Made by a program: the position numbers and the translations under genes. From positions 23,794,062-23,858,061 of the forward strand of contig OU612074.1 of NCBI GenBank assembly GCA_914767715.1: a stretch of DNA of 64,000 nt, read 5' to 3'. The notes under the pieces are model-generated. The model had not been told where the DNA came from and did no database searches. It was given only the letters and a program-made list of their open reading frames with translations. Source of the DNA: Membranipora membranacea (Eukaryota; Bryozoa; Gymnolaemata; Cheilostomatida; Membraniporidae). Positions 13,251 through 24,025 of this stretch are shown here, one piece after another (positions within the stretch are counted from its first letter, which is position 1; every line of letters starts with the position of its first letter).

Positions 13251-13749
13251 TACTATAATACCCTGAAGGCCATTTGGTATATTTGTTAGAATATTTATAC
13301 ATGTTCCATGTGACATGCTCCAAACCTAAATCTCAGCATCATTTGATTTCCTTTTCATGGTACTGACACTGGCAGCGTTCATTGTGTTAAATTATATATA
13401 TAGTCATGAGATAGAATTCGAGTATTACATAGAAGAGTATGCTTGTCATAGAATACTCTGTGTGTATCATTGGTGAGAAATAAGGAAATTCATGGTTTCC
13501 CCAGCAAACTCCCATATACAAGCTGTTCATTTTACCCCCAATACTTCGGTATAATAAAAACATTAACTGTCACATGATTAGAGTTTGTATGGTTAACTGC
13601 ACACCGAGTATAACAATAATTTGAAGTTTTTTTTTAATTGGCACAAAGGATTATTGTTAGGGTTATGGGGGTTGTTTCTCTTGATGTTTCATGCTAGGCA
13701 GGTGCTCTATTATACAGAGTGATGTATGCTCATGTCATGTTAATGTCAG

Positions 13750-13815
13750 AATGATGCATTGTGGGAAATTTTGTGGGAATGTTCTGTTGTCGGTGCTCTG
13801 TGTGGGAATGTAGCA
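13750..13815. promoter_or_regulatory. Cluster of three TGTGGGAA (CSL/Su(H)-type) motifs
   Basis: TTGTGGGAAA, TTGTGGGAAT and TGTGTGGGAATG fall within about 60 bp upstream of the nucleoplasmin-like exons. They fit the YGTGGGAA site of the Notch effector CSL. The right copy (58985-59045) keeps two. Binding is unproven. Confidence 0.25.
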
Positions 13816-14239
13816 TTTCATAGATACAATATCTTATCTCTGTGGTCGACACCCCTTCTTACCACCCTCCCACATGTGATTCTATTGCAGAAGATGTTAG
13901 TAAACAAATGTGTCCCAAACAACATAGAAAAGTTTATTTTAATGCCAGAGTTATGTGCCCTTGATACAGGAGAGAACAACTATCTACTTAATCAATGAGT
14001 TAGTTCTCACAGTTATGTTATGTTACTGATCAGAACTCCGGAGAGCACATAAGATCATGTTCTCAGTATGGGAGATACGCAAGGTTGATCTTGCAAGGTA
14101 TACAATATTTGAATATCTGATACATTGATACATGCACAAAAGTAAAAATGTGTACTCGGTTCAAATGAGTTCTTACAGTTCTTAGATCGTTACACACTTA
14201 TTTAGATCTACCTACTAGTTACTCTGTGTTATATATCAG

Positions 14240-15369
14240 GTGTGTCTGGGTCGAGGAGCTAAACCAGGAGAGAGAAATATAATAGAGTTAGAAGCGAGAG
14301 CACCAGACGGAGAGTTAGTCACACATATTATAGCCAGTCTCACTGTGGGAGTGCAGGGACCGTCGCTAGCAATGTTCACTTAAATCTGTCGTCTGCAAAT
14401 AGTAATTTATATTAGATTAATCAATAACCATAGTGACTGCTATTGAAAAGTTAACCACTTAGAAGACCAGCATCTGATTCAATTCAGTCATTAGCAACAG
14501 ATTTTAATGACAACATGAGTGGGCTCTTAAAAGTTAGCACTAAAACCATAGTTATTTAATTAGTTTTTACTACAACTTGTCTTGCATTTGCATAGGCGCA
14601 GAACACTCAATAATTACCTATGTTTTCTATACAATCTGCATAACACTGTGCAGAAGACAATTCTACCAGTGAACGACTAGTTAGTGACTGCTCTAATTGA
14701 AACTGGTCCCAGGAGATGGTAAGTCTGCTGACTGTTATTATATTACTTAGAGATACATAGACAGGGAATAAGATGTGAGCGTAACGACTGTCAGATATGG
14801 AATTTCAACACCTCTTTACATATATCCACATTGGGCCCTGTGTACAAACCTTAAAACCTGACAGAGATAAAGAGGTTGCCAGGATTTGGTGAGTCACCTC
14901 GCTTTATCTGTGAGAGACAGACAGGAAGGATTTATTAGACCATATTTTACACAGATCGCACAAACTAAGCTCCCAATTTAAAGCTATGAGGAGAAACAGA
15001 ATAATATTATTTATACTATTAGAACATGTCCTCGACTTAATTATAGAATTATCTACTGTCTGTTTAATATCTCTATGACAGGGACAGCTACAGCTGGATT
15101 TTGAGGGCAGTGTACCGATTACTATGAGATTGGCGGAAGGGAATGGACCAGTCTGTATTAAAGGTTGGTATTGTATTGTATTTTATTATATTGTATTATA
15201 CTATTTTATATTTCGTTGATATATAAATATTGTAATTTAGAAGATTAAATGTCAGCTAGACTTTAGATTAGCTAATTTAATGTGGCTCAATGTTAGCTAG
15301 CACCAATTTTCACTAGCTAATTAAACAGAAGAAAGTGATGAATAGTGGGGGAAAGGCTGGAGGAAAAAG
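14240..15369 (+). pseudogene. Nucleoplasmin-like gene, left copy, C-terminal exon deleted
   Basis: Two plus-strand exons match the nucleoplasmin/nucleophosmin core. At 14240 (after TATCAG): VCLGRGAKPGERNIIELEAR, corresponding to the family's VCLGADAKDE..VVEVEA strand pair, and open through HIIASLTVGVQGPSLAM. At 15082-15163: GQLQLDFEGSVPITMRL then GPVCIK, corresponding to the PPVTFRLxxGxGPVHISG end of the core. Nucleoplasmins are pentameric histone chaperones. The C-terminal basic exon present in the right copy is deleted after 15369. The 5' exon with the FxGC motif was not found, and the 3' border of the first exon is unresolved because no good phase-0 donor is seen. Confidence 0.55.
14430..14700. 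repeat. Diverged member of the 8690-9170 repeat
   Basis: Same block order, shorter, lying between the two nucleoplasmin-like exons. Confidence 0.5.
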
Positions 15370-16344
15370 TTTTTATTTTTATAATTTGTATATTACAATG
15401 AATGACCAAATAAAACGTTGTTGGGTTTGATTATGAAACAAATCACAGGTGTTTCAGTATTATATGTGTAATTGTGTGCCTATTCAGTGACTGCAAACCT
15501 CAGTAATTATATTTGCAATTCCTGTTTTTAAACGAAGCCAAATTGTGATTTATTAGAAGTTCTCTGCCCCTTTTGTAGACTGTAGCTTTTGTTGCCGGCA
15601 AATACCCAAAACTTGGTAAACTATAATACCAGTACATGCTTCCCACCAGGTAAGGGACACATGAGCTTCGCTTGGAGGAACTACCGTCTTCTCGAATTCT
15701 TAGCGCAAACAAAGCTAGTCGAGGGTGAGTTGGAGTGTCCCTGATACCAGGGCGATGAATCCTCAGAATATCACTCGCTTCCTCACGCTGTTCGCTCATT
15801 TTTAAATATTAGTATAATGACTGAAGCATACTTTGTTGGGTCACTGTTACAGGTTTTGCTGCCATACCCCTTCCATCTCCCCAAGAGTTATTTTGCCACT
15901 TTCAGGACATGTATATTTGTGTCAGTTAACTGCCTTTGAGGTGCGCTGTGTAATTTACTATGAGAGAAGGTTTTGGCAATAACTCACATTATTTAGTCAT
16001 TCTTTGCTGATGAACAGACTTGATCACATGGGGCGATGTGCGGCTGTTATCTTCTAGTAACTAGAATATAGGGTTGGTGACGTGTAGGATCAAGTTTGCA
16101 TGTAAGTGACCTGGTAACATCAACTTCCTTCACTGAGAACAATTGAAATGTTTAGCGAAGGACTACAGAAAATCTTCCAAGTGTAACGATTCTTGTAACT
16201 GTCAGACTTGACTGGTGCTTAATTTATATACAACAGCAGCCATTCAGAGCAAGAGAAGGAGGTGAGTAACCGTATGGATTATGAGAGAATCGAGCTTATA
16301 GTGTATTTTGAAACAGATTGAATGTTCTATTCACAGTTCAGTTG

Positions 16345-16555
16345 TGCATTGTGGGAGTGTTGTCTTGTTTGAGTGGTGCATTGTGGGAGTGTTGCCTTGT
16401 TTGGGTGGTGCATTGTGGGAGTGTTGTCTTGTTTCAGTTGTGCATTGTCAGAGTTGGGCATTGTTGGACTGGTGCATTGTGGGAGTGCTACCTTGTTTGA
16501 GTGGTGTGCTTCTAAAGAGTTGCATTGTGGGAATGGTGTATTGTGGGAGTATTGG
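16345..16555. repeat. 32-bp minisatellite built on GCATTGTGGGAGTG
   Basis: Imperfect 32-bp units TGGTGCATTGTGGGAGTGTT... upstream of the small unrecognised exon. A shorter, rearranged copy lies at 61700-61885. Confidence 0.85.
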
Positions 16556-16600
16556 TTGCATGCCTTGTATTCTCATACCTCCTTAGTCTGAGCCCCCCAG

Positions 16601-16830
16601 ACTTTTGCCCCCGCCCGACGGCCCAGTGGCCCACTGGCGAGGAAAGTCTTGAACAATGCAGGATTTTGCTAAATTTGTCTGCTCCTGTAAAATACCAGTA
16701 CTTAAGAGATCTTCTAAAACTGCAATATCTTTTGAGTCTTAATCATTCCACCGACTATATTGCTCCAGGTATGAGAGATATCCAGTCAGACTCTGGGAAA
16801 AGTAGCCTCATGTTTGGACAATACCCATGA
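16601..16830 (+). CDS. Unrecognised small terminal exon, left copy
   Basis: After a CCCCCCAG acceptor the frame codes EESLEQCRILLNLS, VKYQYLRDLLKLQYLLSLNH and ends MRDIQSDSGKSSLMFGQYP with a stop at 16828-16830. It looks helical and Leu-rich. An upstream 25-nt candidate exon (about 16235-16259, donor GAG|GTGAGT) would join in phase. I do not recognise the family. Confidence 0.35.
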
Positions 16831-17056
16831 GCAGAGATATTCATTGCTAAGTAGTGAAGAAAAATCTCAGCCAGAATTCCTTTCATTTTGAATAAAGGGC
16901 GGGCATTCATGACATTGACAACAGGTCATACAATGTAATATTATTGGACCCTTAGGCGATATGAAATAATGAGGGGAAAATCCAAGCAAATCCTGCATAG
17001 TGCATACACTAATACCTCCTCAAATATTCTCACCCATTGTTTGTAGGAAAAGGATG

Positions 17057-17784
17057 CATACTTGCCAACCTGTACGCATAAAGCCTTTGTAAACGCTTAT
17101 TTGACACTAATTGAGTTTTAAACGCAAAACGCTAGTTGTACTCATTTATGGTTTTCCAAACGCCTGTTCATCTAATTAGGCGCATTTTTTCTTTAGTGTT
17201 TACTTGGTTGTCATGGTTAAATAATAGTCTAAAAATCTGGTATTGGCTGCAGAAAACCATGATGTTGATTTACGGTTGACTTTTTACCTGTCCAAGTTTT
17301 GCATGAGCCAAATTGCAACTTTTCTTCAATGAGACACAACATAACTAGTAATCCATTGTAGAATATGGTGGTTCTGCCAACTTCAACTTTTCTTTAATCA
17401 GAGTCACAAAGTTGTCTACCTCCTTGTTGGGGTGAGATAACTCAGATCTCCTGCCCCAGTGTTTCAAGGGCAAACCAGGGAGGATGGGCAAACAGGGTTT
17501 CAAATAGCCTGTCTTGTCCAGACAGGCTAGGTTACAAACAACTTCTCATTTATTATTAGCATATTGCACCTTACAATGCAAAGGGAAAAAGACAAATGTT
17601 GAGTGATCTGCACTCCTACGCTACTAAGGACTACTTACTGCGATAATAGAATTTTTTGCGCGTAGCGCGAAAAAATTTTTGGGGCGTTTTCTGGTCATTT
17701 GAGGCACCCTGGAGTTTTGTAAGCATTTTTAAGCATTTTGCAAATTTTTGTACTCATTTTGGAAAAATTAGGTTGGCAAGTCTG
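17057..17784. mobile_element. 728-bp DNA transposon copy with 6-bp target duplication
   Basis: Ends CATACTTGCCAACCT and AGGTTGGCAAGTCTG are inverted repeats with one mismatch, flanked by AGGATG (17051-17056, 17785-17790). The right duplication has the empty site at about 62374 (one AGGATG). Near the right end is the palindrome GCGCGTAGCGCG between poly-A/T runs. No transposase frame is seen. Confidence 0.9.
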
Positions 17785-17789
17785 AGGAT

Positions 17790-19048
17790 GATACATTGGT
17801 GCGGAAGCTCAGATTCTGAGGCAGACATTTAAGATGCTGCAGGAAACTATGTGATCATGTGGAGATAGCTTAGAACATAATCTACCCTAGCCTGTCTTAA
17901 CAAGCAAAGTATAACCTTAGAATATCATAAATGAGTGAAAATTACCCAAAACAGGGGAGATAACTACCGATTTGTTAGAAATGTTACTTTTTTCTATATT
18001 ATTATGGAAGCTTTCACAGATGCAACTTGTATTTTGGTTTCACTTGTTTGCACTCTCTCGATAGTAAAAAATTATGTCGGACTAGATATGGGAGACAACT
18101 CATAAGTATGCAACTTCATGTACGATTACTTCAGACCTTTTGACTTGCGGAGTGTATGGATTCTAACGCTAGCTGTTGGCGGTCAATCCTTTACAGTGAT
18201 AAAGTGGTGTGAGTTTAGTGAACTTTTCAGCAGGCAGGCTGTCTAATGAAAGCTCGATGTACTTGAGTAGGAATGAGATCATTGTTATTAAAACAGTTTA
18301 TAATTGAGTGATACATTGAGTTATTAGGATTTAGTGGGGATGGAGTTATTATCTCATATCATCTGTCCTGGTTCCATTAATACCAGCATGTTGTGTTATT
18401 TGATAAGATAGGTCATATTGTTATATTTCATTTGATATCTAAACCATGGTAGTATAATAATCACTCAGGTATAATATAATAGATGCAAGCAGAGCAGTTG
18501 TCTATTGTGGTGAAATAAAACACAAGTTATCTACTCCTGAATATAATCATCAGAAGAAAACGTTAGTTATATAATCAGTATATCATAATAATAATATATC
18601 TCACCAGGAGCTTGTCATCAAATATCTACCTGTAAGGTGATAACCTCTGGTAATGAAACTCCACAAATACATTTCCCAGTGTAAAAATGAAATGTGTCAG
18701 AGAAAAGTAAAGGTAATATAGACAGTTACTTCATTCACATACAGTAAGCGGTTAAAGTTAGGCGTTCATACTCAGGGGATATACAGCTTGTGTATAGTTT
18801 ATATAAATGTCAATTACAGTGGCTGAGAGGATATAATTGATGCGTGTATATCTTGTCTTATTTTCACTGATTGTAATATAGAAATGTAAAGATATCAGTG
18901 TTTCTTAGCAATGTGCTGGATTAACCTTTGCTCAGCATTCAGATCAGATCAGCATTTTTCTGATATGACACTTAAGGTTCAGTAGATAGTTTGGTGTTTA
19001 GTTGACCTCGAGCTCAGTATCTTATCCTGTATATAGTGGATGTACAGA
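17790..19048. other. Region 3' of gene B, no gene seen
   Basis: Matches 62380-63606. AT-rich, with no conserved frame. It would contain the 3' UTR of the minus-strand gene B. Confidence 0.5.
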
Positions 19049-22000
19049 TCACACATTTCTTCTTACTATCCATCTATGGTAAGTTTTAGGCTCTCCTACC
19101 TCGTGTCCATCACTGTCCTCAGTTCTCTGTACACAATCTAGAGATCAACAAGAAAAATCATAACTATGTTGATGTTGGTTGGCATTTACACTAATTAGAT
19201 TTGTCTTATTGTCAGTTATGAGGTAAAACCAATGCAAGGAGTCAATCTGTTACCATATATGGTCATACAACTGCATTCATTCCAAAACTCTATAAATACA
19301 ATGAGCTGCTTGGTAAACGCAACAATAACCAACAAACACTCTACCCCACAAACACTGTGCCACTCAAACACTCTGTCCCACTTAGAGTGGAGATGACTTT
19401 AAAGCTCCACTTACCACTATTATCTCATCACTGACACTGTAAATCCTTTTAGATAAGTACTATATTACCAGCATTGACTCTTTCACTCACATAAAAAAAT
19501 CGCAGCAGATACACATAATGCACCAAACAATAGAACAAACATAGATAGATAGTCTAGATTACTTACCAGGTTGTTGCTCGATCCTCGTTGTGGTCGGATC
19601 AGGTAACACAGGATATCTCAGACTATCATGATGGTCTTCTATCATCAAAGGCTCCAGATAGAACTTATACCCTAGAAATGTACATCTTGTCTGAGGCATG
19701 GAGGCTACATAATTATTTTCAGGATGCCGTCGGTCAGCTCTAGTTCTCAGCAGGTATTCTGTTCTCTGTACTCCAATCTTAGCCACCACCTGTCTGATCT
19801 ATAGATATAACATAATCAATCAAAACTTGATGGATTCAAGGTTCATATGATTTAGAAATATCCCGAGAGACATTTATAAGCAAATTTCCAAAAAAAGTTG
19901 CGTGGTCTACTTTAGAGTAGCCGCGTAGGAAACATGGACTGTTGTTAAAACTTACAGTCACTGCTAGTTCCTCCATATGATGTAGATGAGCATATTTGTA
20001 AAACACTGAGACCAGAGTTCGAATAAAACGTGAGCCCGTACTCTCTCTTCTCGGAGAGGAAAATGCTGAAAATAAGACAAATAAAACAATATGCATGAAT
20101 ATAGCAGAATCAATATAATAAATAGCATATGAGAGTAACCATACATCATTGTTATCATTCTTAACAAGCGATCAGGATTAGTTAAAGTGGCACTGATAGA
20201 AACAATCCCTGGAAGAAAGAATGAAAGTAGGCATACAGTTTCATAATCCTTATTGGCAAACTTTTAGGATAAGTTTAGGAGCGCCGACTGAGATTGAATT
20301 AATGACATGTGAAAAGATCCCTAGGTCATGGAGACCCATTACATGGACACTCGAAACAAAGCAGTTCTTCACCGTTTAGAGGGTATGACAAAAACCAAGA
20401 TTTTCCAAATTTCACTGCATTGTATACGATAGTTGGCTTAGTGACTTACACTCAAAACTTGACTGCATAATGAGAAAGTCAGAGGTAGAGATATCTTTAT
20501 CAGCTAGATCTACTACGTCATCATCGATAGGAGGCTGCTGCTGGTGACCTGCTCCAGGCTGATTCTGATTGGCCGGAGCCTGTGGAGGCGTGGCTGTTAG
20601 CAGCATTTCTCTTTTATCACTGCCTGCACAAGCTTGGATAATGACAATCTTTGGCTTCCCTCTCATAGCAGGGAAGTTCTTGGGAGAGAGTAGATCTATG
20701 ATCTCCATGATCTTAACTTGCTTCCCATCTGATCCACCTACAGATCCTTCATCTCCATGGGTCGTAATGACTAAGATAAACGATCTGAGATCTTTGTGTA
20801 CAGATTCTCCTGTCTGATTATCAACCAGCTGTGTCTCCTTATGGATCTCTGTAACCATGCGCTATATAAAGGACATAACAGAAATTGATCAAGAGTTGGC
20901 TAATTAAACTGAGCCAACTAAGAATGATTTATTTCAAAAATATTTTTGTGGTCATGGAAGGATCTTACTTGTGCAGAATAACTCCTGTGACCTCCTAGAG
21001 TGACATAGCCAAGCTTATCCAGCATCTTCTTCATATTTATATAATCACACTGTGAGCCTCGTCTGGTGTCGTTGTATGAGTTAGATATAATCAGGGCTCT
21101 TCCTCTTGTGAGAGAGATCGGTGATTCTCCCTGGAAAATGTTTACAATATATTATGGTCTTTGAATGTCTCTGCTACCCAATTACAATGTTTAGGGACGG
21201 TATGTTTAGTGTTCTGCATGTTGGGTTCAAACATGAGTACAAATACTGGGTAAATTTGATATGCTATGCTATGGTTAATATGATATGCCTTCACATCAAG
21301 ATGAATTGACCTGCCGTGTATATAGTAGCAGGATCCAAATAGAATGGCTCCAAGTTAATCAAAGCGTCATCAGAGGTCACTATACTGATAATCTCATCTA
21401 GTTCAGCTGGTTGTAAGGTGGCTGATGAAAGTGATTCTGCCGAGCCAGATGATACAGAGCCAGATCCTGGTTAACATAGTAGAACATAATACCGTGTATT
21501 ACTATCATTTTATTGATGCTTGTTGATGAGGTTTCGTTTCCTGTAACCTAATCAAGCACTGTGGTCTGTGCATGGGCTTTAAATTTTAAATGTCAACATC
21601 AAAAACATTCATTTGGTTTGCCTGAAAAATCTATGCAAAAAAGCTGATATAAGAAGTATGATACTTTATTGACTACCTTGAGAGTTGTTTTCTGGTACCA
21701 TATATCTGATGTACTTGTCCAAAACCTGAACTCCTTTCTCTGTGATGCTTCCACCTAGCAAAGTAATGCAGATCAGTGTAAAATATATGTTGAACATGAA
21801 CGAAGAGCACAACGACATTTTTAACAGATTTTCCGCTGATTGTTGAAAAGAAGACCTATCTCATCAATATCCTACAATTTTTAAAATTTAAAATTAAAAA
21901 CGATACCAAACCTACCCGATAAGACAATCAGATAAACTCACATGGGTATATCAGTGGATGTGGAACAGAAGGTCGACCTTTGACACGTTTATCTTGTTTA

Positions 22001-22242
22001 CATTCACGGACCTCCTCACCATCATACTCCATGTTAGATCCAGTCATCCATTTAGGGTTCACTTTAGTGACTGGTCTGTTCTGGTTGGTGAGCAGGCAGT
22101 GAGAGCAGTAGAATACTGTGTCATAGTGAGCCCCGGGCCTCACCTTATTCAATGCCACTTTCAGCTGCTGTGCAGTTTCCAACTGATCTTTCCAATACTT
22201 AGCGAGGTTCTTAGAGCTCGTCAATGCTAGAATGGTAAACAC
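19049..22242 (-). CDS. Gene B: caspase cassette lacking LRR and ROC
   Basis: Exons: 21942-22242, 21677-21754, 21311-21466, 20969-21126, 20450-20861, 19956-20065, 19567-19798, 19049-19137; total 1,536 nt (511 residues plus stop), all phases matching. The first exon codes only the COR tail with the CxxC motif (FYCSHCLLTNQNRP); the caspase is complete: GRALIISNSYNDTRRGSQCD, HGDEG, IIQACAG, SFSSPRRESTGSRFIR and SMPQTRCTFLGYKFYL. Catalytic His and Cys are present. Unlike gene A, the catalytic and linker exons are one 412-nt exon. Upstream no LRR, ROC or start ATG in frame is seen; an in-frame TGA lies just 5' of 22242, so the first exon must begin near there by splicing or the gene is 5'-truncated. 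The intact frame argues against an old pseudogene. It may be a truncated paralogue or a stand-alone caspase. Confidence 0.75.
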
Positions 22243-22562
22243 CTCTCAGGGTGGCTGTAGAACATGTCAAGACAGGCTACACTGACACTATCTATTATCT
22301 ATCTTTTATTTCTCCAACTCAAATTATTATTTTATTACTATTATTGGTTGCTCGATGAATCGAATCCCCTGAAAGATTAATCAGCATATCAATGTGTATC
22401 ATTGTTGATTTCATCGATGGTCAAAAATTTAGCAGCTTTGATCGACTTAAGTGGCTCTTGAAATGTCTCAAGTTTTAATCTCACATTTAACATGGGATTC
22501 GGATTTGGGTGATTTCAAGTTAGAAATTGAATACAAAAGCCGATAAATGATGTGATTTAGCA

Positions 22563-22671
22563 TTATACTCCAGATTATGCTGCAGGTTATGCTGCAGGTT
22601 ATGCTGCAGATTATGCTGCAGATTATGCTGCAGATTATACTCCAGATTATACTCCAGATTATACTCCAGAC
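22563..22671. repeat. 12-bp tandem repeat GATTATGCTGCA
   Basis: About nine units changing from GATTATACTCCA to GGTTATGCTGCA/GATTATGCTGCA and back to GATTATACTCCA. It lies between genes A and B, and no gene is seen through it. Confidence 0.9.
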
Positions 22672-22789
22672 AAAGTAAATAAATTGTTTGTTAGCTAGTT
22701 GATAAAGGAGGCGATCCTTTCAAAATTTTTAGACCCAAACAGTTATATCTGAATATTTGAAGACTTGCAGAGGGTATGAGCTGATAACA

Positions 22790-23433
22790 CAGAATTAAAT
22801 TCTTTTCTTAGAATGGAAATAGTATCATAACATCATGCAGTTAGAACACTTAACACAGGGGCTCATCTGAAATTGATCTGATTGGCTGTCCCTACTAGCA
22901 TGAATTATATAGCCTGGGAAATCAACTTCTTTACAAAACTGCAGACAGTAATAAAATGCCTTCAACGTCATTCTGCGCATGCTCAGCTCTGGGCATGAGC
23001 TGATCTCTGCAAAATTGAGCCTCGGAATTCCGAAGCCATCTGATTGGCTACCTGCTCTGGTGGGACACTCACAAATGTGTGCGGAATTGTTAGAAAGAGT
23101 TATCTTCTATTGTCACTATTAGCTAAAGTTGATTGGCAATTTATGCAGGGGGTGTCCTATCTTCCCAGACCAATTAGAACCCATACTAAACTCATTGTTC
23201 TTGCACATGCGCAAAGTCAAGTCACGCATGATACATACTTAGCCTTACGACATTCTCTTTGTGGTAATGATAGCCTAGTTTATCAGTGATCTACATGCCC
23301 AGTCAGATCACGAGAGTCAGTATGCTTCAACGTAGATGATTTGGGCTTTTCCAGAATGCTACTAGCCATTTTTGCAAGCCCATTGTTTGGCAAAAGAAAG
23401 CTAATGATGCTATTCCAGATATGAAATTCAATG
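22790..23433. mobile_element. Longer member of the MITE family of 54983-55270
   Basis: Its two ends match the 288-bp element (AGAATGGAAATAGTATCATA...; GCTAATGATGCTATTCCAGA), with about 350 bp of extra interior that holds only a short spurious frame. It lies between gene A and gene B. Confidence 0.7.
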
Positions 23434-23951
23434 GGTATAGTAAATTACACTGCATTTGTGGACCTAACCCCACTCAGGAGGTGAAAGGTCAATATATGCT
23501 GACTACAGGATCAGAACCAATCCCCAATCATTAAACTACAAGTTACAATAGAGTTTATTAGCAAGCAACTGTAATAGAAGTACTTCTAGCACTCAAACTA
23601 AAAAGGACTTGGAAAAATCAAATATTATTATGATAAAATGATTTGATCAGAGAATAATGAAAATACACGCTGTTTTTCACACAGCATAGTTTGTATTAAC
23701 AGACTGATATTTTACAGAGTATTATACTATGACACCAATTGCTTTGTTTGGTTCTCCAAAAATTCCAAAATTTCATATTAGCAACATAGCGTTCGGTGTC
23801 CTGATTGACCATCTAGTGAGAATGGTCGTTAGTCCTGCAAAATTCCCTCAGCATTTCAGGAGCCACTTTGTCTGGATATAAAGATCTTTGTTCTCTTTCC
23901 CTCAATAAGCTGTAGATGTTGGTACTTGAGGCTGACTAACCTTCATTGAGT

Positions 23952-24025
23952 TTATCTTACTAACCACTTGTAGATGGTGGCCTGTCTACGACTTTGTCCA
24001 TTACTCGTAACGGTCAGTATCTCAT
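23952..24025 (-). CDS. Gene A exon 20, terminal
   Basis: Acceptor TGCTAG, then DEILTVTSNGQSRRQATIYKW and a stop at 23952-23954. It is assigned by phase (1) and by resemblance to the gene B terminal exon (both with Y-x-x-W-L/I-V-R near the stop). No clear polyadenylation signal was identified. Confidence 0.6.

Larger units (their letters stand above)
2231..19449. repeat. Left copy of the large segmental duplication
   Basis: Collinear with 51588-64000 at high identity. Differences include the Ty3 element, the 728-bp transposon, 5043-6165 (with two MITEs), minisatellite length and the nucleoplasmin-tail deletion. Confidence 0.9.

Noticed and set aside
15500-15799. 99-codon minus-strand frame starting MSEQREEASD
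   Set aside because: A 7-bp difference shifts the frame in the right copy (60961-61146), and no family is recognisable; it could be a repeat remnant.
23044-23289. 81-codon plus-strand frame
   Set aside because: Interior of the long MITE-family element 22790-23433; no domain.
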